Counted from the first letter of the stretch, positions 1 to 6,613 are shown. The stretch is 13,179 nt of DNA from Dehalococcoidales bacterium (GCA_002690375.1 NZEH01000061.1:1465-14643); one strand, 5' to 3'. A program made the numbers and translations. The notes: generated by a model not told the origin, from the sequence alone.

Positions 1-245
1 GTCACCATATTAGTTTCGTCGTTATTAGTGACAGCCAGAACCAAGTCGGTGTGCTCAACTCCAGCTTCTTTTAAGATGTTGGGTGTAGCCGCATTGCCGT
101 GGATGGTTTTAACGTCAAGCTGGTGGCGAATGGTCTCAAGTCTCTCCTCAGATATCTCCACGACAACCACTTCATGGCCCTTCTCGGCTAGCAAAGAAGC
201 TATATGGAATCCTATTACCCCACCGCCAGCTATGATGATATACAT
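1..245 (-). CDS. trkA: TrkA-N type K+ uptake regulator, N-terminal part (3' end beyond window)
   Basis: Only the first 81 codons lie in the window; the gene runs off the left edge. The protein opens with MYIIIAGGGVIGFHIA, a Rossmann beta-alpha turn with GxGxxG at residues 7-12. It continues to VVVVEIS, where Glu30 ends the second strand and would bind the adenosine ribose of NAD(H). It then reads HGNAATPNILKEAG and LVLAVTNNDETNMV, both typical of the RCK/TrkA-N domain. Such subunits sit on the cytoplasmic face of Trk/Ktr potassium channels and gate them in response to nucleotides. The ATG at 245 begins exactly where family members begin; the Shine-Dalgarno is weak (AGGGAT). A TrkH/KtrB channel partner is not visible and could lie beyond the left edge. 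The family call is firm; full length and operon partner are unknown. Confidence 0.88.
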   Translation of the reverse strand, partial: MYIIIAGGGVIGFHIASLLAEKGHEVVVVEISEERLETIRHQLDVKTIHGNAATPNILKEAGVEHTDLVLAVTNNDETNMV

Positions 246-581
246 TTATCTTATCCCTAAATACTTTTTCTAGCTATGCCCTTAAGGCGTCCCTGAATGT
301 CCTCAAGAATGGCTGGGACTTCCCCCATGGCTTTTCAAGTTTTCGTAGCACCCGCCCACTTGGCCGGGCAGCCGGTAGTTGCTCAAGCGGACTATCCAGT
401 ATGTCTTGGGAATTTTTCTTCACTACTTTTAGTTTATGAAGTCTATGCCCTTATCTACTGGCTGTCAATAGTTAAAAAAGTAATCCTAAGAACAGAATCC
501 AGAATCCGGCGAAATCCCCCGTATAAAATATGGCAACTCAATTGCTCACAGGGAGTCTTAGAGTTTTTAGTAAGGCTTAAC
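246..581. other. 336-bp gap between trkA and the CDF gene: trkA promoter and leader, possible 49-codon frame
   Basis: The gap holds a good minus-strand promoter (440-468) whose transcript would carry a leader of roughly 190 nt before trkA. Inside the leader, a minus-strand frame at 274-423 starts with GTG, about ten bases after the predicted transcription start, and encodes 49 residues (MKKNSQDILDSPLEQL at the start, FLRTFRDALRA at the end). A second frame at about 325 begins with ATG, reads MGEVPAILEDIQGRLKGIA and stops about 20 bases before trkA. Neither has a Shine-Dalgarno or a recognised family. The leader is also rich in short GC stems such as CCGGCTGCCCGG, so a structured regulatory RNA is an alternative. 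I cannot match it to a known riboswitch class. An imperfect tandem repeat of GGATTCT lies near 493-507. Confidence 0.3.
440..468 (-). promoter_or_regulatory. Sigma-70-type promoter for trkA
   Basis: Reading the minus strand, TTGACA (468-463) is followed by a 17-base spacer and TAGACT (445-440). That is a perfect -35 box with a 4/6 -10 box at optimal spacing, placing the start of transcription near 433. It lies between the end of the CDF gene and trkA and points at trkA. It suggests trkA has its own long-leader transcript rather than depending on read-through from the CDF gene. Confidence 0.5.
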
Positions 582-1532
582 CTAGCTTTGAGGTGGTACT
601 TTTTCGTCATCTTCTCGTTTGCCGATGCTCAATCTGCATAAGATATCATTGGCACTGCACTGCTCACACTCCATCTGGATGGTTGAGTGTTCAATGTCAT
701 ATTGCTGTCGGAGCATATCCTCTATCTTCTGACGGATGGCGGCTGCCTCACTGGTGGGCAGGTCATCAATAAGAACATGGCAGCTCATGGCATGTAGCTG
801 AGGGCTAATGCTCCAGACGTGGATATCGTGTACAGCCCTTACTCCTGGCACATGGCTCATGGTCTTTAGCAGCTTTTTTACATTTATCTCAGGGGGCGTA
901 GCTTCTAGAAGAACTCTCAGGCCTTCCTTCAATATACGCCAAGCAGCCAGAATAATAATCAGGCCAATAAAGGCACTGATAATCGGGTCGACTACGAACC
1001 ATCCGGTGAGCAGTATAATGATGCCACCAAGGATGACACCTATTGAAGCTAGGGCATCACCCAGAGCATGCCAGAAGGCACTGCGCACATTTAAGTTACC
1101 TCGCTGTTCTTTTCTTAGCCAGAAGACAACAAAGAGATTAACGACGAGTCCCACCATGGCTACGGTTAACATGAGCAGGCTGTTGACCTCTGGCGGCTGC
1201 CCGAAGCGCTGGAAGGCTTCATAAAAGATGATCGCAGCGATGACAAAGATACTGATAGCGTTTACCACAGCAATCAGTACTCCTATCCGGTGATAGCCAA
1301 AAGTCATACTGTGGCTGGCGGGGCGTTCTGCCTGTTTTACTCCATACCAGCTTAAGGTTAGGGCGATAACATCGGTAAATAGATGACCGGCGTCGGCAAG
1401 TAGTGCCAGGCTATTGGACAAAAGCCCGCCGGCCACTTCCACTACTAGGATAAAACTAGTAAGCATGATACCGAATTTGAGTTTGCTGGCTATCGGCAAT
1501 GCGTGGTGATGAGCAAGATTAGTCAAAAGCAT
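582..1532 (-). CDS. Cation diffusion facilitator (CzcD/ZitB-type Zn2+ exporter)
   Basis: A 316-residue member of the CDF family, inner-membrane antiporters that export Zn2+ or related divalent metals against protons. TM2 carries LADAGHLFTD with Asp47, His50 and Asp54, and TM5 carries WHALGDALAS with His155 and Asp159. Together these give the HD-HD tetrahedral site associated with Zn2+ (and Cd2+) preference. Six hydrophobic segments span roughly residues 18-205. The cytoplasmic C-terminal metal-sensing domain follows, with VHDIHVWSI and HSTIQMECEQC, including two cysteines near the end that could bind metal. A short histidine cluster at residues 8-10 precedes TM1. The start at 1532 is chosen because the hydrophobic core begins soon after and GGAGA lies immediately upstream, although the spacing is tight. 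It is divergent from the phosphate operon and shares a palindromic control region with it. The exact metal cannot be fixed from sequence. Confidence 0.93.
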   Translation of the reverse strand: MLLTNLAHHHALPIASKLKFGIMLTSFILVVEVAGGLLSNSLALLADAGHLFTDVIALTLSWYGVKQAERPASHSMTFGYHRIGVLIAVVNAISIFVIAAIIFYEAFQRFGQPPEVNSLLMLTVAMVGLVVNLFVVFWLRKEQRGNLNVRSAFWHALGDALASIGVILGGIIILLTGWFVVDPIISAFIGLIIILAAWRILKEGLRVLLEATPPEINVKKLLKTMSHVPGVRAVHDIHVWSISPQLHAMSCHVLIDDLPTSEAAAIRQKIEDMLRQQYDIEHSTIQMECEQCSANDILCRLSIGKREDDEKVPPQS

Positions 1533-1547
1533 TCTCCATGTCTTTCA

Positions 1548-1577
1548 TTGACAGCCAAGCATATTTTAGCTTAAACT
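1548..1577 (+). promoter_or_regulatory. Probable promoter of the DUF47-PiT operon
   Basis: On the plus strand, TTGACA (1548-1553, perfect) is followed by an 18-base spacer and TAAACT (1572-1577, 4/6). It overlaps the divergent CDF promoter, and its -10 box lies inside the palindrome at 1570-1593. The predicted leader is about 90 nt. This is a sequence match only. Confidence 0.4.
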
Positions 1578-1591
1578 TTACCTAAAGTTAA
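1563..1591 (-). promoter_or_regulatory. Probable promoter of the CDF exporter gene
   Basis: On the minus strand, TTAACT (1591-1586, 4/6 match) is separated by 17 bases from TAAAAT (1568-1563, 5/6 match). Transcription would begin near 1556, giving a leader of about 24 nt. The spacer and -35 box are covered by the palindrome at 1570-1593, so a regulator bound there would directly control this promoter. Confidence 0.4.
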
Positions 1592-1593
1592 AG
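1570..1593. promoter_or_regulatory. Near-palindromic operator candidate in the divergent CDF / phosphate control region
   Basis: The core AACTTTA-CC-TAAAGTT is a perfect 7-bp inverted repeat with a 2-bp centre (1574-1589). It extends to 11-bp arms with one mismatch over 1570-1593. A+T-rich dyads of this size placed within promoter boxes are typical binding sites for dimeric repressors or activators, such as ArsR, MerR or DtxR-type metal sensors. The sequence does not match a consensus I can name with certainty, and no regulator gene is in the window. Confidence 0.45.
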
Positions 1594-1659
1594 TAGTAGT
1601 TTATTAGTTATCTGATTGTGATGTACCCCGCTAATTTTAAAATGTATTTTGCCTGGCAG

Positions 1660-1665
1660 AGGAGG
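1660..1665 (+). promoter_or_regulatory. Strong ribosome binding site that fixes the DUF47 start
   Basis: AGGAGG lies 7 bases before the GTG at 1673. An in-frame TTG at 1649 would place this site inside the coding region, so the GTG is preferred as the start. Confidence 0.8.
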
Positions 1666-1672
1666 AGTAACT

Positions 1673-2302
1673 GTGGTTAAGTTCCCTTTTATACCCAGGG
1701 AGGAGAAGTTTTTTGACCTTTTCGAGATGAGTGCCCGCAATATGGTAAAGACTGCCCAGGGGCTAAACGAGTTGTTTGATAGCTGGGAGAATGTTGCCAT
1801 AAAGGTGGCTGATATAACTGAGCTGGAGCATGAGGGGGATTCAATTACCCATCAGATTATTGCCCAGCTTCATCGTACCTTTGTCACCCCATTTGACCGC
1901 GAGGATATAGCACTGCTGGCTCATGTCATGGATGATGTTACCGATTTTATCCATGCCACCGCCGATGCTATACTTATCTATAAGATAGACCACCCCACCC
2001 AGAGAGCTAAAGAGCTAGCCGATATTATAGTGCAGGCGGCGGTTAATGTAGAAAGAGCGGTGCTAATGCTCAGGGGTCGTTCTGAGTGGAAAAGCATTTT
2101 GGAGATCTGTGTTGAGCTTAACCGGCTGGAGAACATGGGGGATAAGGTATTCCGCTCGGCACTGGGTGAGCTATTTGAGGATACTAAAAATACAGCCTAT
2201 ATTATCAAGTGGCGGGAGATTTATGAGCATATGGAGAGCGCCACTGATAGGTGCGAGGATGTGGCTAATGTCCTTGAGGGGGTAGCCCTCAAGCATGCCT
2301 GA
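1673..2302 (+). CDS. PhoU-like DUF47 family phosphate transport regulator
   Basis: A 209-residue all-helical protein of the DUF47 (PhoU-related, YkaA/Pit accessory) family, which is commonly encoded directly before PiT phosphate permeases and thought to modulate them. The N-terminus (MVKFPFIPREEKFFDLFE) and the line ITELEHEGDSITHQI match the family. So do HRTFVTPFDREDIALLAHVMDD and NRLENMGDKVFRSAL, where acidic residues of the ExxxD type are likely metal ligands as in PhoU. The GTG at 1673 was chosen over a TTG 24 bases upstream because AGGAGG sits 7 bases before it. The 3' end overlaps the PiT gene by 8 bases, so the two are co-translated. No signal peptide or membrane segment is visible, so it should act in the cytoplasm at the permease. 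The family is well supported; the regulatory direction is not. Confidence 0.9.
   Translation: MVKFPFIPREEKFFDLFEMSARNMVKTAQGLNELFDSWENVAIKVADITELEHEGDSITHQIIAQLHRTFVTPFDREDIALLAHVMDDVTDFIHATADAILIYKIDHPTQRAKELADIIVQAAVNVERAVLMLRGRSEWKSILEICVELNRLENMGDKVFRSALGELFEDTKNTAYIIKWREIYEHMESATDRCEDVANVLEGVALKHA
2273..2293 (+). promoter_or_regulatory. Hairpin sequestering the PiT ribosome binding site
   Basis: CTTGAGGG (2273-2280), a 5-base loop GGTAG and CCCTCAAG (2286-2293) form a perfect 8-bp stem that ends one base before the PiT ATG at 2295. The only Shine-Dalgarno-like stretch for PiT, AGGGGG (2277-2282), is inside this stem and loop. A ribosome finishing DUF47 at 2302 would melt it. This is a classic arrangement for translational coupling; function is inferred. 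Confidence 0.5.
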
Positions 2303-3293
2303 CCCCTCCATATGGCTGCTTGTTTTTATTATAACTCTGGCTGTTGGTTTCGGTGTTGTTAACGGATTTAATGACGCTGCCAATGCTATTGCTGCTTCTG
2401 TAGGTTCTCGTGCCCTGTCCCCGAGACGAGCTGTAATAATCGCCGCTTTTTTTAATCTGGCCGGTGCTGCCACCGGCACTGCTGTGGCTAAAACCATTGG
2501 TAAAGGGATTTTAATTTCGGAGGCAATCTCATACCAGACAGTAGTAGCTGGCTTGGTGGCGGTTATCGTCTGGGGTAGCGTAGCTACCTACTTTGGTATG
2601 CCGGTAAGTATAACCCATAGCTATGTTGCCGGAATGGTTGGGGCAGGAATCGCTGTAGTAGGTACCGGGGCTGTTATGTGGGGCACCTTTCAGCGTGTTC
2701 TATTCTCGGTAGTGGCTGCCCCTACCCTAGGCTTTATCAGTAGCTTTGTCCTGATGGTGGGACTGCTTTGGCTTTGCCGGCAGAGTCTGCCGGCTAGAAT
2801 GCGTGTTATTTTTAGTCGTTTGCAATGGTTTACCACCGCTTTTTTGGCATATAGTCATGGCAAGAATGATGGTCAGATGCCGATAGGTGTTATCACTATG
2901 GCGGTGGTAATTTATACCGGGCAGGTCGAGTTGTGGGAGGATATTCCGTGGTGGATTATAATCTTATCGGCCTTGGCTATTAGCTCAGGTACGGCTATTG
3001 GTGGCTGGCGGGTGATTAAAAAATTGGGCCTAAGGGTTACTGCCCTGAGACCTGTTCAGGGCTTTGTTTCTTCTTTCTCAGCGGCTACAGTTATTGAGGG
3101 GGCTTCGTATTTGGGTATTCCGGTAAGTACTACCCATTGTGCCAGTTCAGCAATAATGGGGGTGGGGGCTACCCGGCGGTTGTCAGCGGTACGCTGGGGA
3201 ATAGCCAGAAGTATTGTCATTGCTTGGCTATTAACCTTTCCCATCTGTGGTGGGCTGGGCTATCTAACTGCCTCGCTGCTAACCTCTTTATGA
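2295..3293 (+). CDS. pit: PiT family inorganic phosphate permease
   Basis: A 332-residue membrane protein of the inorganic phosphate transporter (PiT) family, which imports metal-phosphate or phosphate by H+ or Na+ symport. It shows the family's two-fold inverted architecture. The first half has GFNDAANAIAASVGSRALSP (residues 24-43) and PVSITH (103-108); the second half has YSHGKND (186-192) and PVSTTH (276-281). About ten hydrophobic segments are visible, and the length fits short bacterial and archaeal members. The ATG at 2295 lies inside the DUF47 gene, 8 bases before its stop codon, and its ribosome site is buried in a hairpin, so expression is probably coupled to DUF47. The gene ends 5 bp from the convergent gmk gene, with no room for a separate intergenic terminator. 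The family assignment is secure; the coupling ion is not determined. Confidence 0.95.
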   Translation: MPDPSIWLLVFIITLAVGFGVVNGFNDAANAIAASVGSRALSPRRAVIIAAFFNLAGAATGTAVAKTIGKGILISEAISYQTVVAGLVAVIVWGSVATYFGMPVSITHSYVAGMVGAGIAVVGTGAVMWGTFQRVLFSVVAAPTLGFISSFVLMVGLLWLCRQSLPARMRVIFSRLQWFTTAFLAYSHGKNDGQMPIGVITMAVVIYTGQVELWEDIPWWIIILSALAISSGTAIGGWRVIKKLGLRVTALRPVQGFVSSFSAATVIEGASYLGIPVSTTHCASSAIMGVGATRRLSAVRWGIARSIVIAWLLTFPICGGLGYLTASLLTSL

Positions 3294-3298
3294 TGAGT

Positions 3299-3934
3299 TT
3301 ATAATCTGACTTCTCTGGGGGTTACCCGGCACTTTTCAGCAGAAATTATAGCTAAAATGTCCGATACCACTTGGTCAATCCCATCATGCTTATTGACTAT
3401 GGCATAGTCAAAGGAGAGTAGCTTTTTTACTTCCTCCTCGGCGGTTTTTAAACGTAAGGCTAAATCTGCGGCCGATTCTGTATGGCGCATCTTAAGTCTG
3501 GTGGCAAGTTCTGGCATTGATGGTGGTATAAGAAATATAAATACTGCTTGAGGCAGGAGCTTTCTGATAGTGGCTGCCCCTTGAATATCAACCTTTACAA
3601 TAGTGTCTTGCCCCACATCTAGGGTCTCCTTGATCGCTTGTTTTGGCACCCCATACCAATTGCCATAGACATTGGCCCACTCTAGCAAGTTTTCGTGTTC
3701 AATCATCTTTTGGAAGCTTTCTCTCGAGACGAAGTGATAATCTACATTGTCTTTTTCATTAGAGCGCTTGGGGCGTGTGGTTACAGTCACAATATATTGA
3801 AGGGGGTAGTCTAGCTCTTTCATCCTGGCTAAAACGGCATCCTTACCGCTGCCGGAGGGGCCGGAGAGGATTAGGAGTAATGGCTTGGTAGCTAGGTTTA
3901 GTCGATCCTGGCTTTTATAGCTCGGCTTTGTCAT
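3299..3934 (-). CDS. gmk: Guanylate kinase
   Basis: A 211-residue GMP kinase that phosphorylates GMP to GDP with ATP, in the cytoplasm, as part of purine nucleotide supply. The P-loop is GPSGSGKD (25-32). The GMP-binding region has TTRPKRSNE (52-60), VDYHFVS (64-70) and [16 protein letters not shown] (83-98). The VDIQGA strand (115-120) and an arginine-bearing LID around RLKMRHTES (146-154) follow. The usual Ser/Thr after the P-loop Lys is Asp here (Asp32). The first 20 bases overlap the end of remA, as expected for a co-translated pair. The ribosome site upstream is weak, so a start a few codons later cannot be excluded because residues 1-16 are not conserved. In Bacillus the same neighbour order, remA then gmk, is followed by rpoZ, which is absent here. 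Confidence 0.95.
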   Translation of the reverse strand: MTKPSYKSQDRLNLATKPLLLILSGPSGSGKDAVLARMKELDYPLQYIVTVTTRPKRSNEKDNVDYHFVSRESFQKMIEHENLLEWANVYGNWYGVPKQAIKETLDVGQDTIVKVDIQGAATIRKLLPQAVFIFLIPPSMPELATRLKMRHTESAADLALRLKTAEEEVKKLLSFDYAIVNKHDGIDQVVSDILAIISAEKCRVTPREVRL

Positions 3935-4208
3935 CGCTTTGCTCTGGTCTCAGCATTGGGGAGCTGCGGCTCGTCTGAAGTCGGCCGGTAATGGTTTCCG
4001 GGGCTAGAGCCGACAGGACAATGTGGCCACTGTCAGCGAAGATAACGGCCTTGGTTCTTCTGCCATTGGTCATATCAATTAGTAGTCCCTTGTTCCTCGC
4101 TTCCTGAATGGTACGCTTGGTCGGTGCCGAGTTTGGTGAAGCTATTGCAATAGCCCTACTCATGGCTAAGATGTTGCCGAAGCCGATGTGGACCATTTCT
4201 ATAGTCAT
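3915..4208 (-). CDS. remA: RemA / DUF370 family DNA-binding protein
   Basis: A 97-residue member of the DUF370 family, whose best known member, Bacillus subtilis RemA (YlzA), is a DNA-binding activator of biofilm matrix and osmoprotection genes. The start [13 protein letters not shown] matches the RemA N-terminus and is preceded by GAGAGG at good spacing, which supports the first of two nearby ATG codons. The body contains [29 protein letters not shown] and [12 protein letters not shown]. Arg18, Arg50 and Arg51 line up with arginines needed for DNA binding by Bacillus RemA. The tail after residue 78 ([22 protein letters not shown] region) is less conserved. It overlaps gmk by 20 bp, a gene pair kept across several phyla. 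The targets in this organism are unknown. Confidence 0.9.
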   Translation of the reverse strand: MTIEMVHIGFGNILAMSRAIAIASPNSAPTKRTIQEARNKGLLIDMTNGRRTKAVIFADSGHIVLSALAPETITGRLQTSRSSPMLRPEQSDDKAEL

Positions 4209-4282
4209 TAACGTTAACCTCTCAAAGCTTGATTTTCACTTTACTACCTAACTGCATATTATCTTATACCTTCAGTGACAAT

Positions 4283-4312
4283 TTGGCAACTGCCAATGAG
4301 TTGGATTATACT
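4283..4312 (+). promoter_or_regulatory. Promoter of nfnAB with a palindrome over the -35 box
   Basis: TTGGCA (4283-4288, 5/6 match) is followed by an 18-base spacer and TATACT (4307-4312, 5/6 match). Transcription would start near 4319, about 35 bases before the nfnA GTG. The -35 box is one arm of the inverted repeat TTGGCA-AC-TGCCAA (4283-4296), which could be an operator. The opposite strand drives remA-gmk, and A+T-rich -10-like sequence is present at 4258-4268, but no minus-strand promoter with good spacing stands out. Confidence 0.5.
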
Positions 4313-4353
4313 CTATTTAATGGTAGACTATAAATGCTGGGGGTGAGGTACAA

Positions 4354-5193
4354 GTGAACCAGATTTTACTAAGGCAAGATCTAGCACCCAAGATCCATTT
4401 GTTTAAGGTGGCGGCGCCCAAGGTAGCCCAGAAGGCTCAAGCCGGGCAGTTTGTCATTGTAAGGATTGATGAGCGGGGTGAGCGTATCCCGCTTACTATT
4501 GCCAATTGGGATAGGAAAGAGGGGAGCGTCACCGTTGTCTTTATGGAAGTGGGCACTACCACCCGTCGCTTAGCCCAACTTGGAGCCGGCGACTCTATTA
4601 CTGATTTTGTGGGGCCACTGGGACTGCCTACACACATTGAAAAATTTGGCACTGTGGTCTGTGTCGCTGGCGGCTTTGCTATAGCTACTATAATGCCCAT
4701 TGCCAGAGCTATGAGACAGGCTGGAAACAGGGTCATCTCCATTATGGGGGCACGCAGTAAAAATCTTGTTTTCTGGGAAGAAGAGCTTGGCCAAGTCAGC
4801 GACCAACTGATAGTGACCACTGACGATGGCTCTTATGGCCGTAAAGGGTTGGTAACAGAGCCACTCAGGGAACTGCTTAGTGGTGATGGGAAGATTTCGC
4901 GGGTTATTGCTATTGGGCCGAGCGTTATGATGAAGTTCTGTGCTAAGACTACCGAGCCCTTTGGTGTTAAAACTATTGTCAGCCTAAACCCAATAATGGT
5001 TGATGGTACTGGTATGTGTGGCGGCTGTCGGGTTGCAGTTTCTGGTGCCACTCGGTTTGCCTGCATCGATGGGCCCGATTTTGATGGCCATCAGGTTGAC
5101 TGGGATCTACTTCTTGCCCGACAGCGTATCTACCTCGACGAAGAGAAACATTCCTTTGAGCAGTGTCAGATACAGCATGGCACTCATTCATAA
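4354..5193 (+). CDS. nfnA: NfnA: FAD/[2Fe-2S] small subunit of NADH-dependent ferredoxin:NADP+ oxidoreductase
   Basis: A 279-residue ferredoxin-NADP+ reductase-type subunit (also annotated as SudB or sulfide dehydrogenase alpha chain). With NfnB it couples NADH, NADPH and ferredoxin by flavin-based electron bifurcation in the cytoplasm. FAD binding is shown by RIPLTIA (44-50) and GDSITDFVGPLGLP (79-92). The pyridine nucleotide site is CVAGGFAIA (103-111), with AIGPSVMMKF (186-195) further on. The [2Fe-2S] cluster would be held by Cys222, Cys225 (MCGGCRV) and Cys237 (FACIDGPDF). Asp217 is a candidate fourth ligand, in line with the Asp plus three Cys coordination known in Nfn. The start is a GTG with GAGG five bases upstream. 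The 22-bp gap to nfnB shows one operon. Without NfnB this subunit could act as a plain diaphorase, but the pairing makes Nfn much the likeliest. Confidence 0.92.
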   Translation: MNQILLRQDLAPKIHLFKVAAPKVAQKAQAGQFVIVRIDERGERIPLTIANWDRKEGSVTVVFMEVGTTTRRLAQLGAGDSITDFVGPLGLPTHIEKFGTVVCVAGGFAIATIMPIARAMRQAGNRVISIMGARSKNLVFWEEELGQVSDQLIVTTDDGSYGRKGLVTEPLRELLSGDGKISRVIAIGPSVMMKFCAKTTEPFGVKTIVSLNPIMVDGTGMCGGCRVAVSGATRFACIDGPDFDGHQVDWDLLLARQRIYLDEEKHSFEQCQIQHGTHS

Positions 5194-5215
5194 ATTGTAA
5201 TCTGGGAGCGGTTAT

Positions 5216-6613
5216 ATGGCCAAGCTTGATCTGAACCGGATATCGATGCCAAGGCAGGAGCCTGAGGCACGGGCTAAAAATTTCAGTGAAGTTGCCTTGG
5301 GTTATAGTTCCAAGCAGGCTCTGACTGAGGCCAATCGCTGTATCCAATGTCCCAAGCGTAATTGTGTTACCGGTTGCCCAGTGAGTGTTGATATTCCTGA
5401 GTTTGTTAAAGCAATGCGTGAGGGTGATATGCCACAGGCGGTAAGAGCACTGAAAGATAAAAATGCCCTGCCCGGCATCTGCGGGCGGGTCTGTCCCCAG
5501 GAGACACAGTGTGAGGTTGTTTGTGTTATCGCTAAGAGGGGGGCGCCTGTTGCCATCGGTCGACTGGAGCGCTATGTGGCCGACTGGGAGCGGGCTAATA
5601 TGAGCCCAGAAAGCTCGGCACTAGAGCTACCGAAACCGACAGGCAAGTGGGTGGCTGTGGTCGGCTCCGGGCCGGCGGGACTTACCGCTGCCGCCGACCT
5701 TGCCAAGCTGGGGCACAGTGTTACCATCTTTGAGGCACTGCATGTCGCTGGTGGCGTGCTGACCTATGGTATCCCAGAGTTCCGCTTGCCCACAGAAATT
5801 ATTCAGGCTGAGGTTGACTATGTTGCCTCTTTAGGGGTTGAGCTTAAACTAAACTCGGTAATCGGTAAGATTGATACCGTGGATGAGTTACTCAAGGATG
5901 GCTACCAGGCTGTTTTTCTGGGTACTGGTGCCGGACTACCTATGTTCATGAACATCCCTGGAGAAAACCTTAACGGTGTCTACTCAGCTAATGAATTCCT
6001 AACCCGTGTCAATCTGATGAAGGCCTATCAATTCCCGGAGTATGATACCCCGGTGAAGGTTGGCAAGCGGGTGGCCGTAATTGGTGGTGGCAATGTGGCT
6101 ATGGACGCAGCCCGCTGTGTCTTAAGGCTCGGGGCTGACGAAGTCTATATTATCTACCGACGCTCTGAGGTGGAAATGCCGGCTCGTCGTGAGGAGGTGG
6201 AGAATGCCATGGAGGAGGGCATTCAGTTCAAGTTCTTAACCAATCCCAAACAATTTTTAGGTAATGAGCAGAACTGGGTGGTTGGGATGGAGTGTTACCA
6301 GATGGAGCTTGGTGATCCTGACGAGAGTGGTCGCCGTCGTCCGATTGAAAAAGAGGGCAGTGAGTTTATCATTGATGTGGATGTAGTAGTCGTTGCTCTG
6401 GGTACTACGCCCAACCCACTTATTGCCCAGACCACCGAGGGTCTCAAGACATCTAAGTGGGGCACCGTGGTGACCGACGAGGAGACAGGCAAGACAGTGA
6501 AACTTGGCGTCTGGGCTGGCGGTGATATAGTTACCGGTGCCGCTACAGTGATTAGTGCTATGGGCGCTGGCAAAAAAGCCGCTGCCGATATAGATAAGTA
6601 TCTGCGAGGATAA
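5216..6613 (+). CDS. nfnB: NfnB (GltA-like): FAD/2x[4Fe-4S] large subunit of ferredoxin:NADP+ oxidoreductase
   Basis: A 465-residue glutamate synthase small-subunit-like flavoprotein. The N-terminal domain has two cysteine sets for [4Fe-4S] clusters: Cys42, 45, 50 and 54 in CIQCPKRNCVTGCP, and Cys89, 93, 99 and 103 in CGRVCPQETQCEVVC. The first Rossmann fold begins at VVGSGPAGLTAAADLAKLG (148-166) and binds FAD. The second, VIGGGNVAMDAARCVLRLG (288-306), binds NADP(H), with YRRSEVEMPARREE (314-327) contacting the phosphate. The C-terminus AGGDIVTGAATVISAMGAGKKAA closes the FAD site. GGGAG lies 7-8 bases before the ATG. Directly downstream of nfnA, this makes the electron-bifurcating Nfn complex far more likely than glutamate synthase, since no large GOGAT subunit is present. 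NCBI-style names for such genes are often gltA. Confidence 0.93.
   Translation: MAKLDLNRISMPRQEPEARAKNFSEVALGYSSKQALTEANRCIQCPKRNCVTGCPVSVDIPEFVKAMREGDMPQAVRALKDKNALPGICGRVCPQETQCEVVCVIAKRGAPVAIGRLERYVADWERANMSPESSALELPKPTGKWVAVVGSGPAGLTAAADLAKLGHSVTIFEALHVAGGVLTYGIPEFRLPTEIIQAEVDYVASLGVELKLNSVIGKIDTVDELLKDGYQAVFLGTGAGLPMFMNIPGENLNGVYSANEFLTRVNLMKAYQFPEYDTPVKVGKRVAVIGGGNVAMDAARCVLRLGADEVYIIYRRSEVEMPARREEVENAMEEGIQFKFLTNPKQFLGNEQNWVVGMECYQMELGDPDESGRRRPIEKEGSEFIIDVDVVVVALGTTPNPLIAQTTEGLKTSKWGTVVTDEETGKTVKLGVWAGGDIVTGAATVISAMGAGKKAAADIDKYLRG

Noticed and set aside
491..507. Tandem GGATTCT repeat as a repeat array
   Set aside because: Only two imperfect copies, so no support for a functional repeat or CRISPR.
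297..641. Plus-strand open frame of 114 codons across the trkA-CDF gap
   Set aside because: It runs antisense into the end of the CDF gene, has no ribosome site and has no recognisable family; the region reads better as the trkA leader.
808..1224. Plus-strand open frame opposite the CDF gene
   Set aside because: Antisense shadow of a clear CDF transporter; the composition is what a reversed membrane protein gene gives.
1649..1672. TTG codon as an upstream start for the DUF47 gene
   Set aside because: It would place the strong AGGAGG site inside the coding region; the GTG at 1673 has ideal spacing and matches the family N-terminus.
5216..6613. Glutamate synthase small subunit (true GltD) for the large flavoprotein
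   Set aside because: No GOGAT large subunit is present, while the directly preceding NfnA gene and 22-bp spacing fit the Nfn complex.
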